NCBI RefSeq assembly: GCF_946481715.1
Contig: NZ_CAMLOV010000176.1
Location: forward strand, 1-10,994
DNA from: an uncultured Mucilaginibacter sp.
Lineage (GTDB): Bacteria; Bacteroidota; Bacteroidia; Sphingobacteriales; Sphingobacteriaceae
DNA length: 10,994 nt
Direction: 5' to 3'
Shown here: in pieces, positions 1 through 7,998 of the stretch
Position numbering within the stretch: position 1 is the first letter of the stretch
Layout: each line of letters begins with the position of its first letter
Program-made: the position numbers and the translations under genes
The notes under the pieces: generated by a model
What the model saw: only the letters and a program-made list of their open reading frames with translations
Database searches by the model: none
What the model was told of the DNA's origin: nothing

Positions 1-172
1 CCGTTTTTGAATCGTACTGGATGGTGTCTATTTTTCCGTGCGGAATGTCGGCACGCATAACATCAAAACCGGCTTGCGCTTGTTTTGCAATATCTTGCGC
101 GAAAATACAAGACGTAAATAACAACGCTGCTACGGTGCAAAGCAATTGTTTAATTTGGAATGACTTTCTCAT
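1..172 (-). CDS. CE1-type esterase, N-terminal fragment (gene runs off the window)
   Basis: Only the first 57 residues are visible; the gene continues past base 1. The protein begins MRKSFQIKQLLCTVAALLF and has a clear Sec signal peptide, with likely cleavage in the SCIFAQ segment, so it is exported. The mature start (DIAKQAQAGFDVMRADIPHG, then KIDTIQYDSKTV) resembles the stretch directly before the catalytic domain in secreted CE1/esterase-D-like proteins (feruloyl or acetylxylan esterases, PF00756). The same type of motif, DVPHG, occurs at about residues 142-146 of the esterase at 9568-10719. Here it lies only about 40 residues from the start, so this protein lacks the long N-terminal domain of that one. 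The catalytic serine and the rest of the triad lie outside the window, so the family is inferred from the N-terminus alone. The gene starts 32 bp after the GH8 stop codon, so it is probably co-transcribed with it. No strong Shine-Dalgarno is seen. Confidence 0.7.
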   Translation of the reverse strand, partial: MRKSFQIKQLLCTVAALLFTSCIFAQDIAKQAQAGFDVMRADIPHGKIDTIQYDSKT

Positions 173-204
173 TTTGCTGGCTATATTTCTTGGGATTAAT
201 ACGA

Positions 205-1476
205 TTAATTTTGCTGTGGAGTTATAAGTTGGTATTTTCCACTAAGGTGCATCAGGCTAAAAAGGTATAGTAACCCATCGTAATATGGGTCGAAATACCC
301 GTCGTCGTACGGTTCGAGTTTGGCTTTCCATAGCGCATGCACAAAATCGAGGCTGGCTTTATCGTTGTTCATTATCGATGCAGAAGCGGAGGTAGCAACC
401 AAGCCAAGGGAATGCCTCAGTTTTTCAACACTCCCTGCCTTCAGGATAAAACCCGGGCGGGTGCCATCGAGGTTAAACTGATCTTCAAAAGTATCGATGC
501 CTTTTGACCGCAAAAAATTTTGGAAACGTTTTGAGTACACCTCTTGCCAGGCTTTGTCTTTACCAAACCAAACGTAATCCATAGTAATATTCATCGGCAC
601 CCGCCACGAGTCGTACCTAAAGCCCGGCGGCATCCAGGGCGTTGGGTGGGGTTTGCCACTAAATTCGGTATAATCGGAATTTAGCGCAGTTACCGGATCA
701 CAAGCCCTGTGCAGAAAAACGCGCGAGGTATCGGCGCAATCCCTGTAAAATTGCTCGTGCCCGTCCTTGGCGTACAAAGCCCATGCCTCATAAAAAGCGG
801 GAAGATGATATGATGGATCGGTCCAATTGTAATTGTTGCCTTCCGGAACAAATGTTATTTGTTTATGCTCGGTATTAATTAAGTTGTATACATTTTTCGA
901 ACCATCCTTTTTCCACATGGCATCCAATATCCGGCGCGCCTCACCGTAATAGTTTATCCCTGTGTTGTTGCCCCATTTATTGGATGCAAATAAGAGACTG
1001 GTAATGTAATATAACTCCCCATCGGATGCAGACCCTTCCGAATTACGCTTCATGGTTGTGGTGTTAATGCTCCAGGCAAAGTAACCTTCCCTTGGTCCGT
1101 CCTGGTGCTGGAGGTATTTTTTAGACCATCGCCATATCCGGTCAAATACATCTTTCTTGTTCAGCTGTACAGCAATCATCATTCCGTACGAAAGCCCTTC
1201 TGTCCTGGCATCGTGATTTTTTATATCGCTTACGTAACCAAGCGTATCTCCTACTTTAAAAAAAACATGGTTAGGCCCTTCAAAAACGTCGTAATATGCC
1301 TTTGCAACCTTCTCATCGATAGCTGACTGGCTGTAGCCCGCCTTCCGAAGCAGGTTACTATAGATGCCGGTTTTAATGGCCGCGGTACTTTTTTTGCTGC
1401 CCCGCTTTTTATTTTGAGCAAAAATTAATGCGGGAACTAATACAATCACTAACAACAATACGAACACTTTTTTCAT
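205..1476 (-). CDS. GH8 reducing-end xylose-releasing exo-oligoxylanase (Rex type)
   Basis: This is a 423-residue secreted glycoside hydrolase of family 8 with a signal peptide (MKKVFVLLLVIVLVPALIFA, cleavage probably A20|Q21). Rex enzymes (EC 3.2.1.156) are inverting exo-enzymes that remove single xylose units from the reducing end of xylo-oligosaccharides. Three acidic residues match the catalytic set of the Bacillus halodurans enzyme (recalled as E70, D128, D263): E93 in RTEGLSYGMM as general acid, D152 in GSASDGELYY, and D289 in FRYDSWRVP as general base. Their spacing differs from that enzyme by only one to two residues. A loop KLRHSLGLVATSA with H355 sits where Rex enzymes carry a loop blocking the aglycone side. 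The length fits Rex rather than the shorter cellulase-type GH8s. The gene begins 11 bp after the GH43 stop, with a purine-rich AGAAGA stretch upstream that overlaps that stop, so it is almost certainly in the same operon. The GH8 assignment is firm; Rex specificity is inferred from similarity and context. Confidence 0.88.
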   Translation of the reverse strand: MKKVFVLLLVIVLVPALIFAQNKKRGSKKSTAAIKTGIYSNLLRKAGYSQSAIDEKVAKAYYDVFEGPNHVFFKVGDTLGYVSDIKNHDARTEGLSYGMMIAVQLNKKDVFDRIWRWSKKYLQHQDGPREGYFAWSINTTTMKRNSEGSASDGELYYITSLLFASNKWGNNTGINYYGEARRILDAMWKKDGSKNVYNLINTEHKQITFVPEGNNYNWTDPSYHLPAFYEAWALYAKDGHEQFYRDCADTSRVFLHRACDPVTALNSDYTEFSGKPHPTPWMPPGFRYDSWRVPMNITMDYVWFGKDKAWQEVYSKRFQNFLRSKGIDTFEDQFNLDGTRPGFILKAGSVEKLRHSLGLVATSASASIMNNDKASLDFVHALWKAKLEPYDDGYFDPYYDGLLYLFSLMHLSGKYQLITPQQN

Positions 1477-1487
1477 ACTTATATCTT

Positions 1488-3452
1488 CTATCTGGTTATA
1501 AACTTAATGGTTTTAACAAATGTCTCATTAGGTGTGCCGGGTGGGAATTTCATGAACAGATCATGCTCTCCTGTAACGTTACTTAAACCCTTTTTGAACA
1601 TTTTCCACTTACCCGCCCCGGTTGTTGTGAAGGGTATTTTGGCTATTAGCTTTCCACTATTCAAATCATCAAGCCATACTTCAAAATACCCGGGCTTTGC
1701 AGAAGAAACTGTTAATTCTAATGCTGAAGGCTGTGTAGCGCCCAACTCCACCCCCGAAATCATAAACCACCCTCCAAGGGCGGACGTGTTAGTTACTACC
1801 GCGCCCGATTTTGAATCGGCCGTCATCACGCCAAAATAGTTGCTGTATCCCGCAGCCGGCAGCGGCGATAAACCATCTTTGCAAATGAAGAAATCAAAAT
1901 CTGCAGGTTTACCTTCGGCGAAGAGCCCAACACTGGTACCCACCCATGAGTTAAAGTTTGGCTGCGCCATATCCAGTTTTACCGCGCTTATTGCTCGGCC
2001 CAATTGGGTCCACTTTTTGCCATCGCCACTGTAAAAAGCGGTTAAAAGATGCTGTTCCCGTTGCAGTTTTAACCAAACCACATCGCCTGCTAAATTTGCA
2101 ACAGTACGTGTAGCAGTATCTAAAGTAAATATGATCTTTTTACCACTATCGTATCCTGTATACAATCTTGCTGTTTCCTTTTGATTGCCGTTGGTAAGAT
2201 ACAGCCCCGCCTTTGCGTTCGGTTCAATTGCATGAAGTGACACTTTTGTAACCACGGAATAGAAATGGTCTGTTTCCTTCTGCATCAAATGAGTGCGATT
2301 AGAGTCGGGCGTAAGCCTTACCCAGCCTTTGCGCAGGGTTAACGAATATCTGTTGGAAGCTTTCTTGGTTAAAAAATGCCACCATGGGCCAAGTGAGGTA
2401 GCGTTAAAATAATCAGTCTTAACACTTCGCCACGGAATACTCGATTTGGGCAAAAGTGGCATTAAAATAGGTTGGGGGGTGGGTGCCATCCCCCAGGGCC
2501 TCTCCCCTTCCCATATTATCGGATATAAAGAAGTTTGCCGGCCCAAGCCCGACCAATCGTTTCCTTCATACTTCTCGTAACTTTGCCCTATTGTCCACCA
2601 GCTACCATCGGCAAGCTGAAATGGCGCCGCAATATGGTTTGGGCGCCGGAAGCCTGCTTTAGCATCGGTTATAGGTTTAAAAAAATCGCCCAGCCTTTCC
2701 CATTTGGTGGAATCTCCCGTCAACGCTGTCCCCCTCATTACGTATTGCCCGCCAGAAACATCCCCGGCGGGGAAGTAATAGTAAAAACCGTTACGTTTAC
2801 ACATTACAGGGCCTTCTGCCCAACTGTATTGCAACTTGGAATTTACCCAATCCATATTAATTATATTACCGGTTATTTGCCCGTCTGGTCCTAAAGGCTG
2901 AATACGGTTTACTTTTTGGCCGTCCTTAATAACCATATAAGGCTTACCATCATCATCTACAAAAATGGAGTTATCATACCCCAGGTTGCCGGTTTCCTGG
3001 TTAGATTTTACCCGTACGGGATCAGTCCAGGGGCCGGCAGGCGAATTGGCTTTACAAAACCACTGGCCGCCTGCGGAGAAATAAATCCAATAAGAACCAT
3101 AGAAATAAGTAATGGCACCCTGCCATATCCCGCCAGAGGGGCGGTCGTTAACCCAGCCCGCCTTTGCAGATGGTAGCACCCTGCTAATTACCTCCCAATG
3201 TACCAAATCGGTTGAGTGATAAATGGGCAGGTACGGGTTAAAGTGGAATGTTGAACCGCAATAGTAAAAATCGCTGCCCACCTTTAACAAGGTTGGGTCC
3301 GGATGGTCTCCTGGTAAAACAGGGTTCACGTACGTTTTAACAGTTGAAAAAAACGATGTAGAATCAGTTGTTGCATTTTGTTGCGACCGCGCAGTTGAAA
3401 GGCAACCTAATTGCAAAATTATACCGAACGAAATAGTGTACAGATACCTCAT
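1488..3452 (-). CDS. GH43 beta-xylosidase/alpha-L-arabinofuranosidase with CBM6-like C-terminus
   Basis: This is a 654-residue exported enzyme. Residues about 42-335 form a GH43 five-bladed beta-propeller. D52 (GDHPDPT) is the likely general base, D160 (GYDNSIF) the pKa modulator, and E213 (SWAEGPV) the general acid; H273 (RRPNHIAAP) is a conserved family histidine. Residues about 345-525 look like the concanavalin-like beta-sandwich that follows many GH43 xylosidases (FNATSLGPWW, then LYTGYDSGKKI). Residues about 540-654 resemble a CBM6 module (GGWFMISGVELG, GYFEVWLDD, GEHDLFMKF). The architecture resembles Bacteroidota GH43 enzymes acting on xylo- or arabino-oligosaccharides. Whether it releases xylose or arabinose cannot be read from sequence. 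The N-terminus (MRYLYTISFGIILQLGCLS) is a signal peptide; C17 follows LQLG, but glutamine at -3 makes a lipobox unconvincing. It is the first gene of the lower operon and lies downstream of a 345-bp control region. The stop is TAG. Confidence 0.88.
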   Translation of the reverse strand: MRYLYTISFGIILQLGCLSTARSQQNATTDSTSFFSTVKTYVNPVLPGDHPDPTLLKVGSDFYYCGSTFHFNPYLPIYHSTDLVHWEVISRVLPSAKAGWVNDRPSGGIWQGAITYFYGSYWIYFSAGGQWFCKANSPAGPWTDPVRVKSNQETGNLGYDNSIFVDDDGKPYMVIKDGQKVNRIQPLGPDGQITGNIINMDWVNSKLQYSWAEGPVMCKRNGFYYYFPAGDVSGGQYVMRGTALTGDSTKWERLGDFFKPITDAKAGFRRPNHIAAPFQLADGSWWTIGQSYEKYEGNDWSGLGRQTSLYPIIWEGERPWGMAPTPQPILMPLLPKSSIPWRSVKTDYFNATSLGPWWHFLTKKASNRYSLTLRKGWVRLTPDSNRTHLMQKETDHFYSVVTKVSLHAIEPNAKAGLYLTNGNQKETARLYTGYDSGKKIIFTLDTATRTVANLAGDVVWLKLQREQHLLTAFYSGDGKKWTQLGRAISAVKLDMAQPNFNSWVGTSVGLFAEGKPADFDFFICKDGLSPLPAAGYSNYFGVMTADSKSGAVVTNTSALGGWFMISGVELGATQPSALELTVSSAKPGYFEVWLDDLNSGKLIAKIPFTTTGAGKWKMFKKGLSNVTGEHDLFMKFPPGTPNETFVKTIKFITR

Positions 3453-3545
3453 ATGCGGGGTTTACTACTAACTTTTATCATTACCAACTAAGTGCGCAAC
3501 GCAACACACCGCTATATTACATACCCACTAAACTACACGCATAGC

Positions 3546-3567
3546 CTGACTTATAATATAAAGTCAG
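3546..3567. repeat. Inverted repeat, 7-bp arms, in the GH43 leader
   Basis: CTGACTT (3546-3552) and AAGTCAG (3561-3567) are perfect reverse complements separated by an 8-bp AT-only loop. No T-tract follows on the minus strand, so it does not look like a terminator. It could be a regulator site or a leader hairpin. One such repeat in 345 bp of AT-rich DNA is not far from chance expectation. Confidence 0.3.
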
Positions 3568-3641
3568 TTAGGGACAAATTAATAACAGATGAAAGTTTAT
3601 GAATTAGCTTCTTAATTGGGACAGGAAAATCCTGAACAGTT

Positions 3642-3673
3642 CAAAAATATTTATACAAGTGAGCTTTAAGTAA
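3642..3673 (-). promoter_or_regulatory. Candidate Bacteroidetes promoter for the GH43-GH8-esterase operon
   Basis: Read on the minus strand, TATTTTTG at 3649-3642 is an exact match to the Bacteroidetes -7 element TAnnTTTG. Twenty bases upstream (3673-3670) lies TTAC, only a partial match to the -33 TTTG. A strong -7 with a poor -33 suits an activator-dependent promoter. Just upstream are the palindrome TAACATGTTA (3681-3690) and the pair CACTA/TAGTG (3674-3678, 3689-3693), a position where an activator could bind. Transcription would start near 3636 and give a leader of about 185 nt. The promoter is inferred from motif match only. Confidence 0.35.
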
Positions 3674-3715
3674 CACTATTTAACATGTTAGTGCAAGAAA
3701 TGTATAGTTGACGGT

Positions 3716-3756
3716 AAAAATGCAGAACTGTAACCCAAAAGACCAATAATACAGTT
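3716..3756 (-). terminator. Weak terminator-like hairpin after the HTCS gene
   Basis: On the minus strand AACTGTA (3756-3750) can pair with TACAGTT (3732-3726) across a 17-base loop. A run of five T follows at 3720-3716, five bases beyond the stem. It lies about 40 bp past the HTCS stop, a reasonable place for a terminator. The stem is short and AT-rich and the loop long, so this may be chance. Confidence 0.2.
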
Positions 3757-3797
3757 TTATTTTAGGCGGTGGTTAAACGCGCAACACCTAAATACCC

Positions 3798-6700
3798 TTA
3801 TAAAACTTCTTCTTTAAATTCCATTTTACGGTATTCTGAGGGAAGTACATCAAACTTGTTTTTGAATGACTTTGAAAAGTAATGAGGTGTACCAAAACCT
3901 GCTTCATACGCTATCTGCGATACCGTCATGTCGCTTTTTAGCAACAAAAATGCGGCCCTATCCAGTTTATAGGACCTGATGAATTCTACCGGTGGCTGGC
4001 CTGTGAGTGCGAATATCTTGTTGTAAAGCGCGCCTCTGCTCATTCCCAAATGCTCGCTCAGATCTACTATTGAGAATTTGGGGTTCGTTAGATTTTTTTC
4101 GATGTAGTTTATTGCGGTACTCAAAAATTTTTCCCCGCTCGATTCTACTTCCACCCCGTCCGGAGTTACTTTAAGTTGTTTGGTATAAGCATTTTTTAAT
4201 ATGCTGTTTTGAGATAAAAGGTTTTTAATTTTGATATTTAATATCTCAAAATTAAATGGTTTTGTAAGGTAATCATTTGCCCCTGTTTCCAACCCCAATA
4301 GCTGTTCTCTATCGCCGGTAAGCGCAGTAAGTAAAATAACCGGGATATGACAAGTCCGTTTATCTGCTTTAATTTTACTGGTCAATGCAATGCCGTCCAT
4401 ATAAGGCATATTGATATCACTTACAACCAGGTCGGGGTGGAAAGAAAGCACTTTTTCCCAGCCCTCTTTACCATCTGCTGCCTCTTCTGCTTTAAAGTGT
4501 CTTTTTAAATTATCCTTAATGTACGCTCTCAATTCTGCATTATCTTCTATAATTAGCACACGAAGCTTTGAGGCGGCATTTGTTTTTATCTCTTCAGTTA
4601 AAACATCTTCATCCTCGTATAAAACATCATCGTACTGGCCAATCTCTTCCGGTGTGCCTGCCAGCGGGGCCATTGCCTGCGCATGAATTTGATGATCAAA
4701 CAATTCCAAATTAAGCATTATTGTAAAAACAGCGCCACTGCCTGGTTTGCTATCAACCAAAATTTTTCCATTATGCATTTCGGCAAACTCTTTAGCAATT
4801 GACAGCCCAATGCCGCTTCCCTGATTTAAGCTTCCCGATGAATCGCCCACCTGGAAAAAGCGATTGAAAATCTTGTTTAGGTTTTCTTTTTCAATCCCGA
4901 TCCCGTTATCTGTTACCTTAATCGCCAGAGAGACCTTTGATTTATTGCCGTCTGAAGGAATTTGAAGCACCTCTACCCTAACTTTCCCACCCGGAGGCGT
5001 AAACTTAAATGCATTTGATAACAGATTGAGAAGTATACGCTCAATTTTATCGCCGTCGAATTTTACAAACAACGGATAAAACAAACCCTCATAATTAAGC
5101 TGGATGTTTTTAGATTCTGAAAGATCATAGAAGGAATCTACAACATCCTTTATAAATGATGTAATTTCTCCCTCAGCCAAAGACATTTTCATCTCATGCT
5201 CTTCAAGCTTACGAAAATCCAACATTTGGTCCACCATATTCAATAACCTATGGCTATTCCTTTTAATAACAGCAAGCTGCTTGGTGGTTTGATGGTCGCT
5301 GTGTTGTGCCAGCAGTTTATCCGTTGGTGCCATGATAAGCGAAATGGGCGTACGAAATTCATGGCTAAGATTTGTGACGAATTTTACTTTCATCATATCT
5401 ACCTGGTGCATCTCTTCGGCTATCTTTCTTTCCTGCTCAATAGCGAGTTGGCGCTTAACTTTTTTAATCCCCAGGTGCCTGATATAAAACAAGCCCCCTA
5501 CCATAACAGCTACATAAGCAAAATAAGCGTACCAGGTCATCCAGAAAGGGGCACGTATAACAATACGCACTTGCGCAGGTTTGTTGCTCCAAACGCCATT
5601 GTTATTGGCTGCCTTAACCATAAAGGTATATTCGCCGGGGTTTAAGTTAGTAAAATAAGCAGTAGTGCTTTGCCCAACATAGTTCCAGTCTGCATTAAAG
5701 CCCACAAGTTTGTAGGCATAACTATTTTGTTGTGGAATTGTGAAATTTATGGCGTTGTAACTCAAGGAGAAATCTTGCTTGTAATGAAGCTTGATTACTT
5801 CTGCAACTGAAACATCGCTGTTTATAGGCGCATCCTTACCGGCAATAACTTCCTTGTTATCAGCGTGTAGCCCTGTCAAAAACACAGGGGGCGGGTTTTT
5901 ATTAAATTTTACATCTTTTAATGGATTTATGTAATTTAAGCCTTCTCCGCCACCAAAAAAAAGAGAACCGTCGGAATACTTTAACCCTGCACCATCAGAA
6001 AAAGCTGCATTCTGCAACCCGTTAAACTTTGAATAATTGGTGAATGTTTTTTGCATGCTGCTAAAACTGGTTATGCCCTTGTTTGTGCTCACCCATATAT
6101 TTCCCCGGTTATCTTCTAATATTTTATGAATAACACCGTTTGAAAGCCCGTCGCGTTGTGAATATGAATGTATTTTATTTGTAGCTTTTTCATAACAAAA
6201 TAAACCATCGCCGCTGGTTCCTATCCACATATTGCCAAGATGGTCTTCCAATAGGCTAAAAACCCGGTCAATTGCCATACCTGTATTGGCAAAGTTCAGC
6301 AACTTGAACTTTTGAGTTTTCTGATTTAAAATAGCGACCCCTGTCCCTACAGATCCAATCCACAAATTCCCTTCCCGATCCTCTTCAATTGCCCTGATGT
6401 ATCCATTTAATGGCAGGCTTCTTTGATCTAAAGAACCAAAGGTGCTTTCGTACTTTTGAAATGTTTTTGTTTTAGGGTTGTATTTATTTAACCCTTTACC
6501 ATTGGTGCCAATCCACATATTGCCCCCGGCATCTTGTTTTAGGCAAAATATTTCATTACTGTTAATGCCAGCAATGCCATTGCCGGCCTTTAGCTGTTTA
6601 TAATCGCCTGTTCGGGTATTGTAAATAAAAAGGCCGTTTTGAAAAGTGCCCATCCAGAGCTGTTCCTGGGCATCAAGGGCCATGCACAAAATTGGCAAGC

Positions 6701-7988
6701 CCGCCGAGTTTATTTTTTCTTTTGGCTTTACTTCCAAATGGGTAAATAACCTTGTTTTCATATCAAAAAGGTTAAGCCCGCCGCCATCTGTCCCCACGTA
6801 TATATCGCCCTTGCTATTTTCTATAAGAGAGGTTACAACCGGGTTGCTTAAGCTTTTGGGGTCGTAGCCGTTGTTTTGCTTTAAATTGAATAAGGTAAGG
6901 CTTTTATCATATTTATTTACCCCGCCTTCATAAGTGCCCAACCAATAAATACCATTGGGGTCTAAATACAAGCAACGTATAGATTTGCTGTTTATGCTGA
7001 ATAGTTCACGGTCATCGTGCTTAAAACGGTTTACGCTCCCCGTCTGCATGTCCATAATATCAAGCCCGCCTTCTGTGCCTATCCATAGTTGGTTGGCATC
7101 TGCTATGGCTACGCTATAAATAAGGTTACCACTTAAAGTTTGGCTATTTACCGAACTATACTTGAAGTTTTTAAACACCTTCAAATCGGGTGATAGACAA
7201 CTTAGCCCGTTAGAAGTCCCTATCCAAATTCTGCCGTCGGTAGATTCGGCAACGGTGTTAACTATATCAGCAACTATTGTATTTTTATCATTGGTACTAT
7301 GGGTAAAGGTTAGCAGGCTACCTGCCTTGGCATCATATAAGTGAAGCCCTGTTGATGTACCGATCCACATCCTGTTTGCCATATCCTTAAACAAACAAAA
7401 GATATTTTCGGGAACGAGTTGTCCCTCTCCTTTTTTTGCCGGGAAAAAACGGCGGGTAGTTTTTGCCTTCAAATCAACAATGGTAATACCATCAATGGTT
7501 CCAACCCATAATCGCCCCTTCGAGTCGCCGCATATCGCCCTTATATATTGATTCGCGACATCGCCGAGATGGCTATACCCCGGATAAGGATTAAACTGAT
7601 CGCGCGACTTATCATAAAAATAAAGGCCGCCACCCATGGTTCCAACCCAAATGCGGCCGGTTTCATCTTTATACAGTGAGGTAGCTTCCTTAGCTTGAAA
7701 ACTACCCGCATTACCGGTATGGAAACCATAACCCTTTATATCCCGTCCGTTAAACCTGTCGATGCCTTCTGGTGTGGCAAACCACATATAACCATCATCA
7801 TCTTTTAATATAGCGTTTACGGTGTTTGATGATAACCCGTCCCTGGATGTTATCGATGTAAACTTTATTTCCTGCGCATTTGCGTTGATAACAATAGTAA
7901 ATAAAATGAATGCAGAAAAGCGCAGCGGGTGTAGCAGCAACATTCTCATCGGTTTACTTAAAAATAACTGTTTACAATGCATTTTCAT
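3798..7988 (-). CDS. Hybrid two-component system (HTCS) sensor/response regulator of a polysaccharide utilisation locus
   Basis: This 1396-residue one-protein signalling system senses an oligosaccharide in the periplasm and controls transcription. Domains in order: N-terminal signal/membrane segment (about 17-39, ending NANAQ); fourteen Reg_prop repeats (about 60-690, recurring pattern G-x-hydrophobic-W-hydrophobic-G-T-x-x-G-hydrophobic), enough for two seven-bladed propellers; Y_Y_Y domain (about 735-812); transmembrane helix (about 815-837) and coiled linker; HisKA with H876 in NLSHEFRTP; HATPase with N992 and DNGIG at 1027-1031 and a GSGIGLS box at 1057-1063; acidic linker (1119-1133); receiver domain with E1148/D1149, phosphoacceptor D1191 (SDINMP) and K1243; AraC-type HTH (about 1292-1390). 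All key catalytic residues are present and the frame is intact. Starts at M1, M3 or M14 (7949) are possible; M14 gives a tidier signal peptide. It sits between two xylan-enzyme blocks, which are its likely targets. The ligand is probably an arabinoxylo- or xylo-oligosaccharide, inferred from neighbours. Confidence 0.95.
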   Translation of the reverse strand: MKMHCKQLFLSKPMRMLLLHPLRFSAFILFTIVINANAQEIKFTSITSRDGLSSNTVNAILKDDDGYMWFATPEGIDRFNGRDIKGYGFHTGNAGSFQAKEATSLYKDETGRIWVGTMGGGLYFYDKSRDQFNPYPGYSHLGDVANQYIRAICGDSKGRLWVGTIDGITIVDLKAKTTRRFFPAKKGEGQLVPENIFCLFKDMANRMWIGTSTGLHLYDAKAGSLLTFTHSTNDKNTIVADIVNTVAESTDGRIWIGTSNGLSCLSPDLKVFKNFKYSSVNSQTLSGNLIYSVAIADANQLWIGTEGGLDIMDMQTGSVNRFKHDDRELFSINSKSIRCLYLDPNGIYWLGTYEGGVNKYDKSLTLFNLKQNNGYDPKSLSNPVVTSLIENSKGDIYVGTDGGGLNLFDMKTRLFTHLEVKPKEKINSAGLPILCMALDAQEQLWMGTFQNGLFIYNTRTGDYKQLKAGNGIAGINSNEIFCLKQDAGGNMWIGTNGKGLNKYNPKTKTFQKYESTFGSLDQRSLPLNGYIRAIEEDREGNLWIGSVGTGVAILNQKTQKFKLLNFANTGMAIDRVFSLLEDHLGNMWIGTSGDGLFCYEKATNKIHSYSQRDGLSNGVIHKILEDNRGNIWVSTNKGITSFSSMQKTFTNYSKFNGLQNAAFSDGAGLKYSDGSLFFGGGEGLNYINPLKDVKFNKNPPPVFLTGLHADNKEVIAGKDAPINSDVSVAEVIKLHYKQDFSLSYNAINFTIPQQNSYAYKLVGFNADWNYVGQSTTAYFTNLNPGEYTFMVKAANNNGVWSNKPAQVRIVIRAPFWMTWYAYFAYVAVMVGGLFYIRHLGIKKVKRQLAIEQERKIAEEMHQVDMMKVKFVTNLSHEFRTPISLIMAPTDKLLAQHSDHQTTKQLAVIKRNSHRLLNMVDQMLDFRKLEEHEMKMSLAEGEITSFIKDVVDSFYDLSESKNIQLNYEGLFYPLFVKFDGDKIERILLNLLSNAFKFTPPGGKVRVEVLQIPSDGNKSKVSLAIKVTDNGIGIEKENLNKIFNRFFQVGDSSGSLNQGSGIGLSIAKEFAEMHNGKILVDSKPGSGAVFTIMLNLELFDHQIHAQAMAPLAGTPEEIGQYDDVLYEDEDVLTEEIKTNAASKLRVLIIEDNAELRAYIKDNLKRHFKAEEAADGKEGWEKVLSFHPDLVVSDINMPYMDGIALTSKIKADKRTCHIPVILLTALTGDREQLLGLETGANDYLTKPFNFEILNIKIKNLLSQNSILKNAYTKQLKVTPDGVEVESSGEKFLSTAINYIEKNLTNPKFSIVDLSEHLGMSRGALYNKIFALTGQPPVEFIRSYKLDRAAFLLLKSDMTVSQIAYEAGFGTPHYFSKSFKNKFDVLPSEYRKMEFKEEVL

Positions 7989-7998
7989 AACAATTTGC

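Larger units (their letters stand above)
3453..3797. promoter_or_regulatory. 345-bp intergenic region: 3' flank of HTCS and control region of the GH43-GH8-esterase operon
   Basis: No convincing gene is seen here on either strand. It separates the HTCS stop from the GH43 start. On the minus strand it holds, in transcription order, a weak terminator-like hairpin (3716-3756), short dyads at 3674-3693, a Bacteroidetes-type promoter candidate (3642-3673), and then about 185 bp of possible leader. The leader contains small inverted repeats at 3622-3634 (CAGGA, AAA, TCCTG), 3602-3617 (AATTA/TAATT) and 3546-3567. Since the HTCS carries an AraC-type DNA-binding domain, this is the most likely place for one of its binding sites. 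That is inference from context. Confidence 0.6.

Noticed and set aside
2535..2894. 119-residue open frame on the plus strand
   Set aside because: It is antisense to the GH43 catalytic domain and has no domain, signal peptide or promoter of its own.
1488..3452. Lipoprotein signal on the GH43 at C17
   Set aside because: The sequence before the cysteine is LQLG, with glutamine at -3 instead of a small aliphatic residue, so a standard signal peptide is at least as likely.
3460..3545. Stretch in the GH43 leader vaguely like a tRNA D-arm on the minus strand (GTAGTTTAGTGGG)
   Set aside because: No acceptor stem, anticodon arm or T-arm can be fitted around it, so it is not a tRNA gene.
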